Source: [Clostridium] leptum DSM 753 (GTDB lineage: Bacteria > Bacillota > Clostridia > Oscillospirales > Acutalibacteraceae). Taken from it: a stretch of DNA of 64,000 bases. The notes under the pieces were generated by a model, which had not been told where the DNA came from, made no database searches, and was given only the letters and a program-made list of their open reading frames with translations. The first letter of the stretch is position 1. Each line of letters starts with the position of its first letter. Of the stretch, positions 31,402 to 39,570 are shown piece by piece. The position numbers and the translations under genes were made by a program. The stretch lies in NCBI GenBank assembly GCA_000154345.1, contig DS480349.1, positions 1 through 64,000 of the forward strand, read 5' to 3'.

Positions 31402-34400
31402 ATGAAATCGATAAAGAAGGTGCTGGTTAAGACGTGCGCGTGCGCGTTAGCGGGCTTAATGACGCTGAGCTCGCTGCCGGTGTTGTCGGCCCAGGCCGCC
31501 GCTTCCGGCACGTTAAGCAGCGATTTTGACAGCTTGCCATTGGGCCAGATTGCCGAAACCGCAGACCTGAAATTACTTTCAACAGGCGGCAGCGATAAGA
31601 CCCAGGCAGTGGAATCGGAGGGAATCCTGACGATGTCGTCCTCGACACAGGGCCATGTAGGGTTTACCTTGAAAAACGAGCGGTTCCAGCAGTCGGAATT
31701 GACTATGGATTTCCGGTTCAACGATACGAACCATATGACGCATGGATATGAGGGCTTGTATGTCAGCCCCTACTGTGTGGAGTACGATAAAACCTTTGCG
31801 GCGGTTGTAATTCAGCCCCATATCAGCGCAGTTTATGCACAGGCAAGCTCAGTGAATGCCGGCACAGTAGCATTTGACTTTTCCTCAGATACCTGGTACC
31901 GCCTGAAGGTGAAAACAAGCGGTACTAAAATCTCGTATAAAATCTGGAACCGGAACGACCCAGAGCCAGAGGAATGGACGCAGGAGCACAGCTATTCCCT
32001 GTCCGGAGACGGCGGGCTGGCGGTGTATACCTATCAGAACAACGCGGAGTCTGCGGTCAGCGTTTCTTTGGATAACATCCAGCTGACGAAAAACGAGGGC
32101 GAGACGGTTTTCCAAGAGGACTTCAACGCATCGTCTGAAGGCGCCGCCGGCTTTTTCGACAAGGTCGACCTGATCCAGGATGGGAGCGGGACAGACGATA
32201 AAAAGGCCGAGCTGCAAGAGGAAAACGTGGTGCGCCTATCCTCACAGGCGGAGGGCTTCAGCGGTATTCAGTATGTGAATTACAATTACCAGAACAATAT
32301 CGCGCAGCTGAAGATAAAATTCGCGGAGGACTTTGAGGCGGCAGAACTGACCGACGGCGTTTACGTGGCGCCGGTGGGAACAGGATTAGACGAATACGCC
32401 GCGGTCGGTGTTTCCCCAGCGAATGGAGGAACCCTGTCGGTTCGGATCCAGAAGCCAGGAGAAGCCCCTCAGGATACCCAGGGGGGCGCTCCTGTGTCCA
32501 TATTGCCAGGCGCTTGGTATCATTTGAAGATCATGACGCTGGAGGGCCAGGACGGCGGAGAGAACCGTATTTGCGCCAAGATTTGGAACGAACAGGAAAA
32601 GGAACCCGCGGAGTGGAGCATTGACCATTCCTATTCCGGAACAGTTTCAAGCGGCAGCTTTTCTGTTTTTTCCTATCACAGCGGAAACCAGGCGAATTCA
32701 GTGCTGATCGGCGATATCAGCTCGAACTATTATGCCGGCAGCGCCCGGCCGTCCGGGAATACGAAGCTGTCCTCCATTTCCATCGGCGGAACACCGCTGG
32801 AGGGGTTTGACGGCGATACCTTAGAGTATGAGTATGACGTGCCCCAGGAGAGCATAAACCAGGCGGCGCCGGAAGTGACAGCCCAAGCAGCGGATTCGTC
32901 CGCTCAGGTGCGGGTAACCCAGGCATCCTCACTGCCGGGCACGGCGGAAATCACGGTAATCGCTGAAAACGGCGATACTGCGGTATATTGCGTCAATTTC
33001 CATTTAGAGGGATGCAAAATCGAGTCGATTGAGGAAAAAGCCATTACGGTCCGCAAGGGAACCAGCCTGGAGGAATCCCCTCATCCCCAGACGGTGAAGG
33101 TGACTATGGAATCCGGCACAGAGGTGGATACGCCGGTGCTTTGGAATATGGACGAATACGACCCGGAGAACCCGGCGGAGCAGACCGTGACCGGCGTGCT
33201 TGTGCCAGAGGACCAATACGGAATGGAAGTCGCGGCCGGTGACATTCCTACTCTGAAGGTGACCCAGCGTGAGGTGCAGCAGGAGCTTTTTGTATCTCCG
33301 GAGGGCAGCGACAGCAACGCGGGAACTATCGACAGCCCCTTCCTCACCGTAGCGCGCGCCCAGGAAGAGGTGCGCAAGTACAATCAGAATATGACGGGAG
33401 ACATTCTGGTCTATCTGCGGGAGGGAACCTATGAAATCACGGAGCCTATGCAATTCGGAGTCGAGGACTCGGGAAGCAACGGCTATTATGTGGTATATCA
33501 GAACTATCAGGATGAGCTCCCGGTGGTCAGCGGCGGCACGGTATTAGACGCCGAGTGGGAGGAGGACCCGGAGAGGCCCGGGGTGTATAAAACCACTCTG
33601 GACCGGGACCGCAAGCTTCGTTATCTTTACGTGAACGGAGAGCCGGCGAAAATCACGGAACATACCGTAGAGGGCCAGGGAACGGTAGGAACCATGACCA
33701 TTACGGGAGAGGAATCTTGGGCGGAAACGTCCGGAACCGCCTGGACAGGCATCAAGTTTAAGAAATCCGACGTGGCCGTTTACGCAAATCCTGAAGACGT
33801 GGAAATTACACAATCAAAGGTTTTTAATAGGAATACCGTAGGCATTCAGAATATTTATGAGGATGAGAGCGGGGAGTATATTATCTTCGAGCCCCAGCAG
33901 CCCTTCGGCGCGATCTTCTCCACTATGGCTTGGGGCTGCAACCTGGTGGGAACCGGAAGCATTACGATCCGGAACACGCTGGAAAACCTGAAGAACCCAG
34001 GAGAATTCTATTTTGACCGTGGGGAAAAGACCTTATACTATTATCCGCCCGCGGGCGCCGATATCAACGATATGGAATTTGTGATTCCGGAGTCGGAAGG
34101 CTTCATGAGGATCAACGGCGAGTCCACCAGCGAGCGGGTGGAAAATATTGAGTTCAGCGGGATTCAGTTCAGCTACGACCATTACAGCCTGGAGGTCATC
34201 GACGATCCGGAAAACGGCCTGCACGCCATCGGGTACGGCGGCGTACAAAGCCTGGGCCTGTACCGGAAATTCGCCGACCACGGCAACTGGCATCACAGCT
34301 GGTATAATATTGTAGACACGCCGTACGCCGCGGTGGATGTGCAGAACGCCCGGGGGATCGTTTTTGAGGGCAACCGTTTCAAGAATATTTCCAGCTCCTG

Positions 34401-37053
34401 CGGCGTCAGCTATACCAACGATGTGGTTGATTCCACCATACAGGGGAACGCCTTTATCAACGTTGCTGGAAACGCGACGAATATTGGGCATCCCCAGCAT
34501 GTGTTCATCGGGGAGGATGCCAAGAGCGATAACCAGAGGTTCCCGGTTGGAGTGGAAGGCGTGTGCAAGAACGACCAGGTAGTGTATAACCTGGTGCGGA
34601 ATGTTTCCTCCGAGTTTTACCAGTGCGACGCCATTATGGCTTTCTTTGTGGAAAACTGCGACTTCTCTCATAACGACGTAGCGGATGTTCCCTACACGAC
34701 TATGTGCGTCGGCTGGGGCTGGTGGAACTTTAACGGTGAAGCAGAATCGGAGGTTCCCGGGAACCGAACCTTAACGGCAAAGAACAACCGCATTATGTTC
34801 AACAAGCTGGGCGATTCCCACACGAAGCTTCCGGGCGACGGCGGAACCCTGTATACCTTAGGCTACCAGCCCAATTCCATTATCGCCTATAATTATATCT
34901 ACGACGGCCCTCGTTCCATTTATCTGGATGAAGGAACGGAAGGCTTTATGGTCCATGATAATGTGATTCAGGATTCCTGGGATGTTTGGCTGAATATTTG
35001 GATGTCAAATGGTAAAATCCGCAATAATACAATCTACAATAACTATACGACGACAGGATCTGTGAATAACCAGTGGCCCCAGAGTAATCCGATCACCGAT
35101 ACCCATGTGGAAACCCTTCCCTGGTCCGACCCGGCGCAGAATATCATCGACCAGGCCGGATTGACGGGCAGCTACGCCGAGCTTTACAAGCTGCTGGAGA
35201 TTGATACCTCTGGTCTGGAGCAGGCGGTTGAAACAGCGAAGTCCCTGTCGGGAAGCGACTACGACCGGATCAGCTGGAACGAGCTGGAGCAGGCATTGTA
35301 TGCGGCGGAAGCGTATTTGTCCGGCGGCTCTCTCAGCCAGGGAAGCGTGGACATGATGAGCCGTCGGCTGAATAAAGCCATCGAGGGCTTGAAGGACCGG
35401 CTGGAGAACCTGTTCCCCTATGACGCTTCCAATTTCAGCATTACAGAGGACAATGGAAGCCTGGTTTTGGCCTGGGAGGCTCCTGAACAGGCCGTTGACC
35501 ATTACGTCCTGCTGGGCCTGGGAGACGCTGTGGAGATTTCCGCGGACTGCGGCCGGTATGTGATTGAGGATCCGGAGCCTGGAAAAGTATATATTCTCAC
35601 TTTATGCGCCGTCGACGCGGAGGGCAAATGCTCGGAGGGCGTCACAGGATTTTACAGCACGGGCGATTACAGCGCCGTACCGGAAGAAAGCCTGCTGTGG
35701 CTTTCCGCCGGAGACCATGTAACAGTAGATGGGCAGGGAAGAGTTTCCAGCTGGGAAAGCCTGGGAGATTCCGGAATCAGCGCGGAGCAGCCTGAACAAG
35801 AAGCCCAGCCGGTTCTGGTGGAGGACGCTTACGGTGGGCAGCCGGTGATCCGTTTTGACGGCGTGGACGATACCATGTCGTTTGATCTGGATCTTGACGG
35901 AAAGAGTGCCGTAACCATCATTGCGGTATCCGCATATCAGGGAACAGAGACAGGAACCGGAGACCAAAACTGCCTGGTATATTTTGACGAAGACGGAAGC
36001 TGGGGCAAGACGTTTGTTTCGCCGCTGGCGGATGCGATATCCTGGCGTTATGGTTCAGGCCAGGAAAATAACAATAATGTTTACCAGCGCGAAAGCGGCG
36101 CGGGCAATGAATTTTCCGTCACCGCAGTAGTGAAGGATTCTGCGGAAGAGTCTCTGTTTGTAGACGGAAAGAAGGTTATGACTCAAACAGGGAAAAACAC
36201 TGTATTGGCGAATAACGCAGCCGAGGGCCGGCTGTGTTCCTATTATTTTGCCTATGCGGATCATTTCACCCAGTACGACTTGGCGGAGCTGATGATCTTT
36301 GACCGAGCGCTGAGCGATGAGGAAATCGGCAATATCGAGGCGTATCTGAATTTGAAATATGAGACGGACCTGGATAAAGTAGCCGGCGGCATTTCCCTGG
36401 AAAATCCAGAATATCCGGACAAGGGCCTGAAGCTTCCCGAAATGCCCAGGGGGATAGAGCTTGCCATTGAGTCCAGCGATCCGGAGGGCGTCATCGGAGC
36501 GGACGGCTCGATTACCTGGCCGGAACAGGAAACAAAGGTCAATGTGGTATGCAGAGTTACCAATACTTTAACAAAAGAAAGCGTTCTGACAGACAGCTTT
36601 GAACTCACGCTGACGCCTGTGGTGAAAGCGGATTTGTCGGCGGCGATAGCGGCGGCGGAAGGCAAACAGGAGGCCGACTATACGCCGGAGACCTGGGAGC
36701 CGTTCGCGGAAGCGCTGGAATATGCCAAGGCAGTGCTTGCGGATAAGAACGCAGCGCAGGCTCAGGTAGACGAAGCAATGAAAGCTCTGACCGAGAAAAT
36801 GGCCGCTTTAGCAGAGACAGCGGGTACCTCTTCCAAGCCGGGAGATTCCAGCTCTAAACCGGACACATCAAGACCCGGGGATACTTCTAATCCTGACGAT
36901 TCCTCAAGCCAGGGAGGAACTTCTCAAAACGGCCAGAATACGCCGCAAACCGGAGATCAATTCTATCCTGGAGTATTCATCGTTTTGATCGGTGGATGCC
37001 TGTTATCTTCTGCGGCATATGTTTTGATAAAACAACGCGGGCATAATTCGTAA
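31402..37053 (+). CDS. Wall-anchored beta-helix glycosidase with N-terminal lectin-like domains
   Basis: This surface protein of 1883 residues is the last gene of unit C. After a signal peptide (1-32) it has two LamG-like sandwiches (about 33-230, 235-443), a cadherin-like domain (451-533) and a Big_4-like domain (536-623). The beta-helix catalytic region then runs over about 626-1256 (LFVSPEGSDSNAGT, VVSGGTVLDAEW, IGHPQHVFIGE, GWGWWNFNG, DGGTLYTLG, IYLDEGTEG). A FIVAR, an Fn3-like domain, a LamG sandwich (1426-1653), another FIVAR, a Ser/Pro/Asp linker, TPQTGDQ, a membrane helix and a basic tail follow. Its catalytic region is closest to the 25625 protein, but the accessory domains sit on the N-terminal side. 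ATG 31402 follows GGGATGG. Confidence 0.85.
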   Translation: MKSIKKVLVKTCACALAGLMTLSSLPVLSAQAAASGTLSSDFDSLPLGQIAETADLKLLSTGGSDKTQAVESEGILTMSSSTQGHVGFTLKNERFQQSELTMDFRFNDTNHMTHGYEGLYVSPYCVEYDKTFAAVVIQPHISAVYAQASSVNAGTVAFDFSSDTWYRLKVKTSGTKISYKIWNRNDPEPEEWTQEHSYSLSGDGGLAVYTYQNNAESAVSVSLDNIQLTKNEGETVFQEDFNASSEGAAGFFDKVDLIQDGSGTDDKKAELQEENVVRLSSQAEGFSGIQYVNYNYQNNIAQLKIKFAEDFEAAELTDGVYVAPVGTGLDEYAAVGVSPANGGTLSVRIQKPGEAPQDTQGGAPVSILPGAWYHLKIMTLEGQDGGENRICAKIWNEQEKEPAEWSIDHSYSGTVSSGSFSVFSYHSGNQANSVLIGDISSNYYAGSARPSGNTKLSSISIGGTPLEGFDGDTLEYEYDVPQESINQAAPEVTAQAADSSAQVRVTQASSLPGTAEITVIAENGDTAVYCVNFHLEGCKIESIEEKAITVRKGTSLEESPHPQTVKVTMESGTEVDTPVLWNMDEYDPENPAEQTVTGVLVPEDQYGMEVAAGDIPTLKVTQREVQQELFVSPEGSDSNAGTIDSPFLTVARAQEEVRKYNQNMTGDILVYLREGTYEITEPMQFGVEDSGSNGYYVVYQNYQDELPVVSGGTVLDAEWEEDPERPGVYKTTLDRDRKLRYLYVNGEPAKITEHTVEGQGTVGTMTITGEESWAETSGTAWTGIKFKKSDVAVYANPEDVEITQSKVFNRNTVGIQNIYEDESGEYIIFEPQQPFGAIFSTMAWGCNLVGTGSITIRNTLENLKNPGEFYFDRGEKTLYYYPPAGADINDMEFVIPESEGFMRINGESTSERVENIEFSGIQFSYDHYSLEVIDDPENGLHAIGYGGVQSLGLYRKFADHGNWHHSWYNIVDTPYAAVDVQNARGIVFEGNRFKNISSSCGVSYTNDVVDSTIQGNAFINVAGNATNIGHPQHVFIGEDAKSDNQRFPVGVEGVCKNDQVVYNLVRNVSSEFYQCDAIMAFFVENCDFSHNDVADVPYTTMCVGWGWWNFNGEAESEVPGNRTLTAKNNRIMFNKLGDSHTKLPGDGGTLYTLGYQPNSIIAYNYIYDGPRSIYLDEGTEGFMVHDNVIQDSWDVWLNIWMSNGKIRNNTIYNNYTTTGSVNNQWPQSNPITDTHVETLPWSDPAQNIIDQAGLTGSYAELYKLLEIDTSGLEQAVETAKSLSGSDYDRISWNELEQALYAAEAYLSGGSLSQGSVDMMSRRLNKAIEGLKDRLENLFPYDASNFSITEDNGSLVLAWEAPEQAVDHYVLLGLGDAVEISADCGRYVIEDPEPGKVYILTLCAVDAEGKCSEGVTGFYSTGDYSAVPEESLLWLSAGDHVTVDGQGRVSSWESLGDSGISAEQPEQEAQPVLVEDAYGGQPVIRFDGVDDTMSFDLDLDGKSAVTIIAVSAYQGTETGTGDQNCLVYFDEDGSWGKTFVSPLADAISWRYGSGQENNNNVYQRESGAGNEFSVTAVVKDSAEESLFVDGKKVMTQTGKNTVLANNAAEGRLCSYYFAYADHFTQYDLAELMIFDRALSDEEIGNIEAYLNLKYETDLDKVAGGISLENPEYPDKGLKLPEMPRGIELAIESSDPEGVIGADGSITWPEQETKVNVVCRVTNTLTKESVLTDSFELTLTPVVKADLSAAIAAAEGKQEADYTPETWEPFAEALEYAKAVLADKNAAQAQVDEAMKALTEKMAALAETAGTSSKPGDSSSKPDTSRPGDTSNPDDSSSQGGTSQNGQNTPQTGDQFYPGVFIVLIGGCLLSSAAYVLIKQRGHNS

Positions 37054-37383
37054 TTTTCAAAAGAGGTCGAAATTTGGAACTCAAAAATGAGATAATCCAG
37101 ATTTCGGCCTCTTTTTCTATGTTAAAAGCCAGCGCTTAAGCCATTTTTTAGGTTTATCTTTATAGCAATGGGAGGTCAAAAAAAGCAAAAACAGAAAAAC
37201 GGGCTGTAAAAACAATAATTCTTTTTTCGTCATACGCATAGTGAACAAAAACGTACAACTGTGAACGACCGGAAGCTGGTGGTACTGAAACAGTTAAAAA
37301 ATTAGAGAGGTTAGAATATCAGGAACGAAAATCAGTAAGACAGTAACCAATAGTAAAAGAAATGAATAAGATGAAAGGAGAAT
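37054..37383. other. Gene-free stretch before the collagen-like gene
   Basis: It holds repeat copy C (to about 37210) and the upstream region of the collagen-like gene, with AAAGGAG at 37374-37380. I found no clear sigma-A promoter. A sporulation-type promoter is possible but not provable by eye. Confidence 0.5.
37063..37117 (+). terminator. Terminator of unit C, copy C of the dispersed repeat
   Basis: The arms 37063-37078 and 37096-37111 pair, then TTTTTCT. It is nearly identical to copy A after the att site. Similarity continues past the T run to about 37210, including AAGCCATTTTTT and AATGGGAGGTCAAAAA. Confidence 0.85.
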
Positions 37384-38700
37384 TTGCATAAGAAAGCGGG
37401 AAATGTAATGCGTCGTTATTATTGTGGCTGCGATTCAAATATGTCTTGCCCATGCAGATGTGTTCAATATATTGGTCCAAGGGGAGCAACAGGGCCTGCC
37501 GGCGCAGCCGGCCCGCAAGGTGTTACAGGAGCTACCGGCCCCACAGGAGCCACTGGGGCGGCGGGCCCTACAGGTCCTGCGGGATTGGGTATAACCGGCC
37601 CGACCGGGGCTGCCGGCCCAAGGGGAGCAACAGGGCCTGCCGGCGCGGCCGGCCCGCAAGGAGCTACAGGAGCTACCGGTCCCACAGGAGCCACTGGGAC
37701 GGCGGGTCCCACAGGTCCTGCGGGACTGGGTATAACCGGCCCGACCGGGGCTGCCGGCCCAAGGGGAGCAACAGGGCCTGCCGGCGCGGCCGGCCCGCAA
37801 GGAGCTACAGGAGCTACCGGTCCCACAGGAGCCACTGGGACGGCGGGTCCCACAGGTCCTGCGGGACTGGGTATAACCGGCCCGACCGGGGCTGCCGGCC
37901 CAAGGGGAGCAACAGGGCCTACCGGCGCGGCCGGCCCGCAAGGTGCTACAGGAGCTACCGGCCCGACAGGAGCCACTGGGGCGGCGGGCCCCACAGGCCC
38001 TGCGGGACTAGGTATAACTGGTCCGACCGGGGCTGCTGGCCCAAGGGGGGCAACAGGGCCAGCCGGCGCGGCCGGCCCGCAAGGAGCTACCGGTCCCACA
38101 GGAGCCACTGGGGCGGCGGGCCCCACAGGTCCTGCGGGACTGGGTATAACCGGCCCGACCGGGGCTGCCGGCCCAAGGGGAGCAACAGGGCCTGCCGGTG
38201 CAGCCGGCCCGCAAGGTGCTACAGGAGCTACCGGCCCGACTGGGGCTACTGGTCCCACAGGAGTAATGGGGCCGACAGGTGCAGCGGGGGAGGCTCCAGA
38301 TGATATTTTTGCCTCATACGCGGCGGTACAATCGGTATACAATAATGGAGATCTTATCACGCTTTATCCAGCAATAACAGATCCTACCGGCAATATTACC
38401 GCTACAGATCTCACTCATATTACTCTTGCCGCAGGCTACTATCTCATTTCATATAAAGTATCTGTAATCTTTCCTACGGCGAATTATATGCAGATTACTC
38501 CGTCGTACAATGGAACTCCGCATTTAGATACTGGAATTTATTTTGCTACTAGTACGAACGGATCAAGTGCTTGCGGATCTGCTTTTTTTGTTTTGTACGC
38601 TCCGAGCCCAACTGTTTTTACTTTGACTTATTCTGGTTCCGGAAGAGCAACCGGCGGGGATGTCAATCTCACGATACTCAAACTTCAGAGGACAGAATAA
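37384..38700 (+). CDS. Collagen-like Gly-X-Y repeat surface protein (BclA-like)
   Basis: This 438-residue protein has a short Cys-rich head (YYCGCDSNMSCPCRC). A collagen-like region of about 275 residues follows, made of Gly-X-Thr/Ala/Pro triplets, then a C-terminal beta-sandwich of about 135 residues (DIFASYAAVQSVYNNGD onward) of the BclA/C1q type that trimerises such proteins. Each repeat has one GLGIT interruption. In BclA, Thr residues of the triplets carry sugars on the spore surface; a spore-coat or exosporium role is likely but inferred. The start is uncertain: TTG 37384 lies very close to AAAGGAG, and an ATG at 37408 is in frame. GC is much higher than the flanks because of Gly/Ala/Pro codons. 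Confidence 0.85.
   Translation: MHKKAGNVMRRYYCGCDSNMSCPCRCVQYIGPRGATGPAGAAGPQGVTGATGPTGATGAAGPTGPAGLGITGPTGAAGPRGATGPAGAAGPQGATGATGPTGATGTAGPTGPAGLGITGPTGAAGPRGATGPAGAAGPQGATGATGPTGATGTAGPTGPAGLGITGPTGAAGPRGATGPTGAAGPQGATGATGPTGATGAAGPTGPAGLGITGPTGAAGPRGATGPAGAAGPQGATGPTGATGAAGPTGPAGLGITGPTGAAGPRGATGPAGAAGPQGATGATGPTGATGPTGVMGPTGAAGEAPDDIFASYAAVQSVYNNGDLITLYPAITDPTGNITATDLTHITLAAGYYLISYKVSVIFPTANYMQITPSYNGTPHLDTGIYFATSTNGSSACGSAFFVLYAPSPTVFTLTYSGSGRATGGDVNLTILKLQRTE
37474..38310 (+). repeat. Tandem 141-bp repeats of the collagen-like region
   Basis: Units start near 37474, 37615, 37756, 37897, 38038 and 38170, marked by CCAAGGGGAGCAACAGG. Spacing is 141 bases except the fifth, which is 132 because one nine-base step is missing. 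Units two and three are nearly identical. This is a likely length-variable locus. Confidence 0.9.
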
Positions 38701-39001
38701 GACGGTAAACTAAAATTTTATGAATAAAGCAGCCGTTAGTTTTGGTGAATTAGGAGAAGCGGTTAGGACGGGAGCGTGCAGGGAATGAAAAGGAAACGTC
38801 ATCCTGGAGAATTTAAGAAAAATAGCGTGCAAAAGGTATTAAAAATGAAATTAAAAAACAGCCTATTATAAATTTTTAAGGCTTTCCAATTATTGCACCG
38901 CTCCCATACCATATGAAAAATTTGGCCTTTAGGGAAAACTATCTTAAAATTCTGTTCCAACACAAATAAAGCATTTGAATTGAAATATATTTTTGCGGCT
39001 A

Positions 39002-39030
39002 TTGACACAGAATGAAATAACTGTTATACT
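39002..39030 (+). promoter_or_regulatory. Sigma-A promoter of the cold-shock gene
   Basis: TTGACA at 39002-39007, 17 bases, TATACT at 39025-39030. It is one base short of consensus, consistent with strong expression. The start would be near 39037, giving a leader of about 120 bases. Confidence 0.8.
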
Positions 39031-39060
39031 AAATGAGTATTCATGATAATTGCTTTGTTC

Positions 39061-39119
39061 TCACAAGTTTGCAGATCATAGTTAGTTTTATGATTGTGCA
39101 AATTTGTGAGTTTTTGTTT
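39061..39119 (+). promoter_or_regulatory. Structured cold-shock leader with terminator-like hairpin
   Basis: The arms TCACAAGTTTGCA (39061-39073) and TGCAAATTTGTGA (39097-39109) pair with one G-T, extended inward by GATCATA with TATGATT. GTTTTTGTTTT follows. It lies in the 5' leader, so it could attenuate transcription or act as a temperature-sensitive fold, as known for cspA leaders. Confidence 0.6.
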
Positions 39120-39156
39120 TATATGGGTACAAATAAATATTTATGGAGGTACCTAA

Positions 39157-39369
39157 ATGAATAATGGTACAGTAAAGTGGTTTAATTCTGAGAAAGGGTT
39201 CGGTTTCCTTTCCAATGATAACGGCGGGGAGGATGTATTCGTACATTTTTCCGCAATTGTTGGAGAAGGCTTTAAAAGCTTAGCTGAGGGCCAAAAAGTT
39301 ACGTTTGATACTGAGACAGATCCGAAAAACAGCAAAAAACTGAGGGCGGTAAACGTTTGTCCTGTATAA
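39157..39369 (+). CDS. Cold-shock protein, CspA family
   Basis: This 70-residue single cold-shock domain protein binds RNA or single-stranded DNA and melts secondary structure. It shows both RNA-binding motifs: KGFGFL (RNP1) and DVFVHF (RNP2), with the opening NGTVKWFNSEKG typical of the family. Length is as expected. ATG 39157 follows GGAGG (39144-39148). It has its own strong promoter and leader upstream and a terminator at 39378, so it is monocistronic. Confidence 0.96.
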   Translation: MNNGTVKWFNSEKGFGFLSNDNGGEDVFVHFSAIVGEGFKSLAEGQKVTFDTETDPKNSKKLRAVNVCPV

Positions 39370-39377
39370 AGCAGAAA

Positions 39378-39412
39378 AAAGGAGGAAGGGTGTTATAACT
39401 TTCCTCCTTTCC
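39378..39412 (+). terminator. Terminator of the cold-shock gene
   Basis: The arms AAAGGAGGAA (39378-39387) and TTCCTCCTTT (39401-39410) are perfect complements. The T run is short (it ends in the stem), so termination may be partial. Confidence 0.55.
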
Positions 39413-39434
39413 CTTATAGTATAAAAGAACCTTC

Positions 39435-39463
39435 TTGACAGCTTTTTTTAAAATTGCTATACT
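39435..39463 (+). promoter_or_regulatory. Sigma-A promoter of the MATE gene
   Basis: TTGACA at 39435-39440, 17 bases, TATACT at 39458-39463. This near-consensus promoter gives a leader of about 100 bases containing a terminator-like hairpin. Confidence 0.8.
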
Positions 39464-39500
39464 GTTTTTGTCATCGGAGGGCTTGTGGTCAAAACTGCTA

Positions 39501-39547
39501 AGCTGGATAAGATGTCGGGGGTGCCTGATGTTTTATCCGGCTTTTTG
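39501..39547 (+). terminator. Leader terminator (possible attenuator) before the MATE gene
   Basis: AGCTGGATAA (39501-39510) pairs with TTATCCGGCT (39533-39542), with one G-T, then TTTTT. It lies between the promoter and the ribosome site AGGAGG at 39556-39561, so expression depends on read-through. I do not recognise a known riboswitch in the 39470-39545 leader. Confidence 0.6.
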
Positions 39548-39570
39548 TTGTATTTAGGAGGTTACAGCTT

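Larger units (their letters stand above)
38701..39156. other. Intergenic region and leader of the cold-shock gene
   Basis: The 38701-38990 part shows no gene or clear terminator. From 39002 on lies the cold-shock promoter and a leader of about 120 bases with a large hairpin. Confidence 0.5.

Noticed and set aside
37474..38310. Regular direct repeats considered as a CRISPR array
   Set aside because: Units are 141 bases, contiguous and coding, with no unique spacers and no cas genes.
37464..38360. Long leftward open frame rich in Gly-Pro-Val opposite the collagen-like gene
   Set aside because: It is open only because the GGN/ACN/GCN repeats lack stops on the other strand. It has no ribosome site, no domain, and the sense frame gives a coherent collagen protein.
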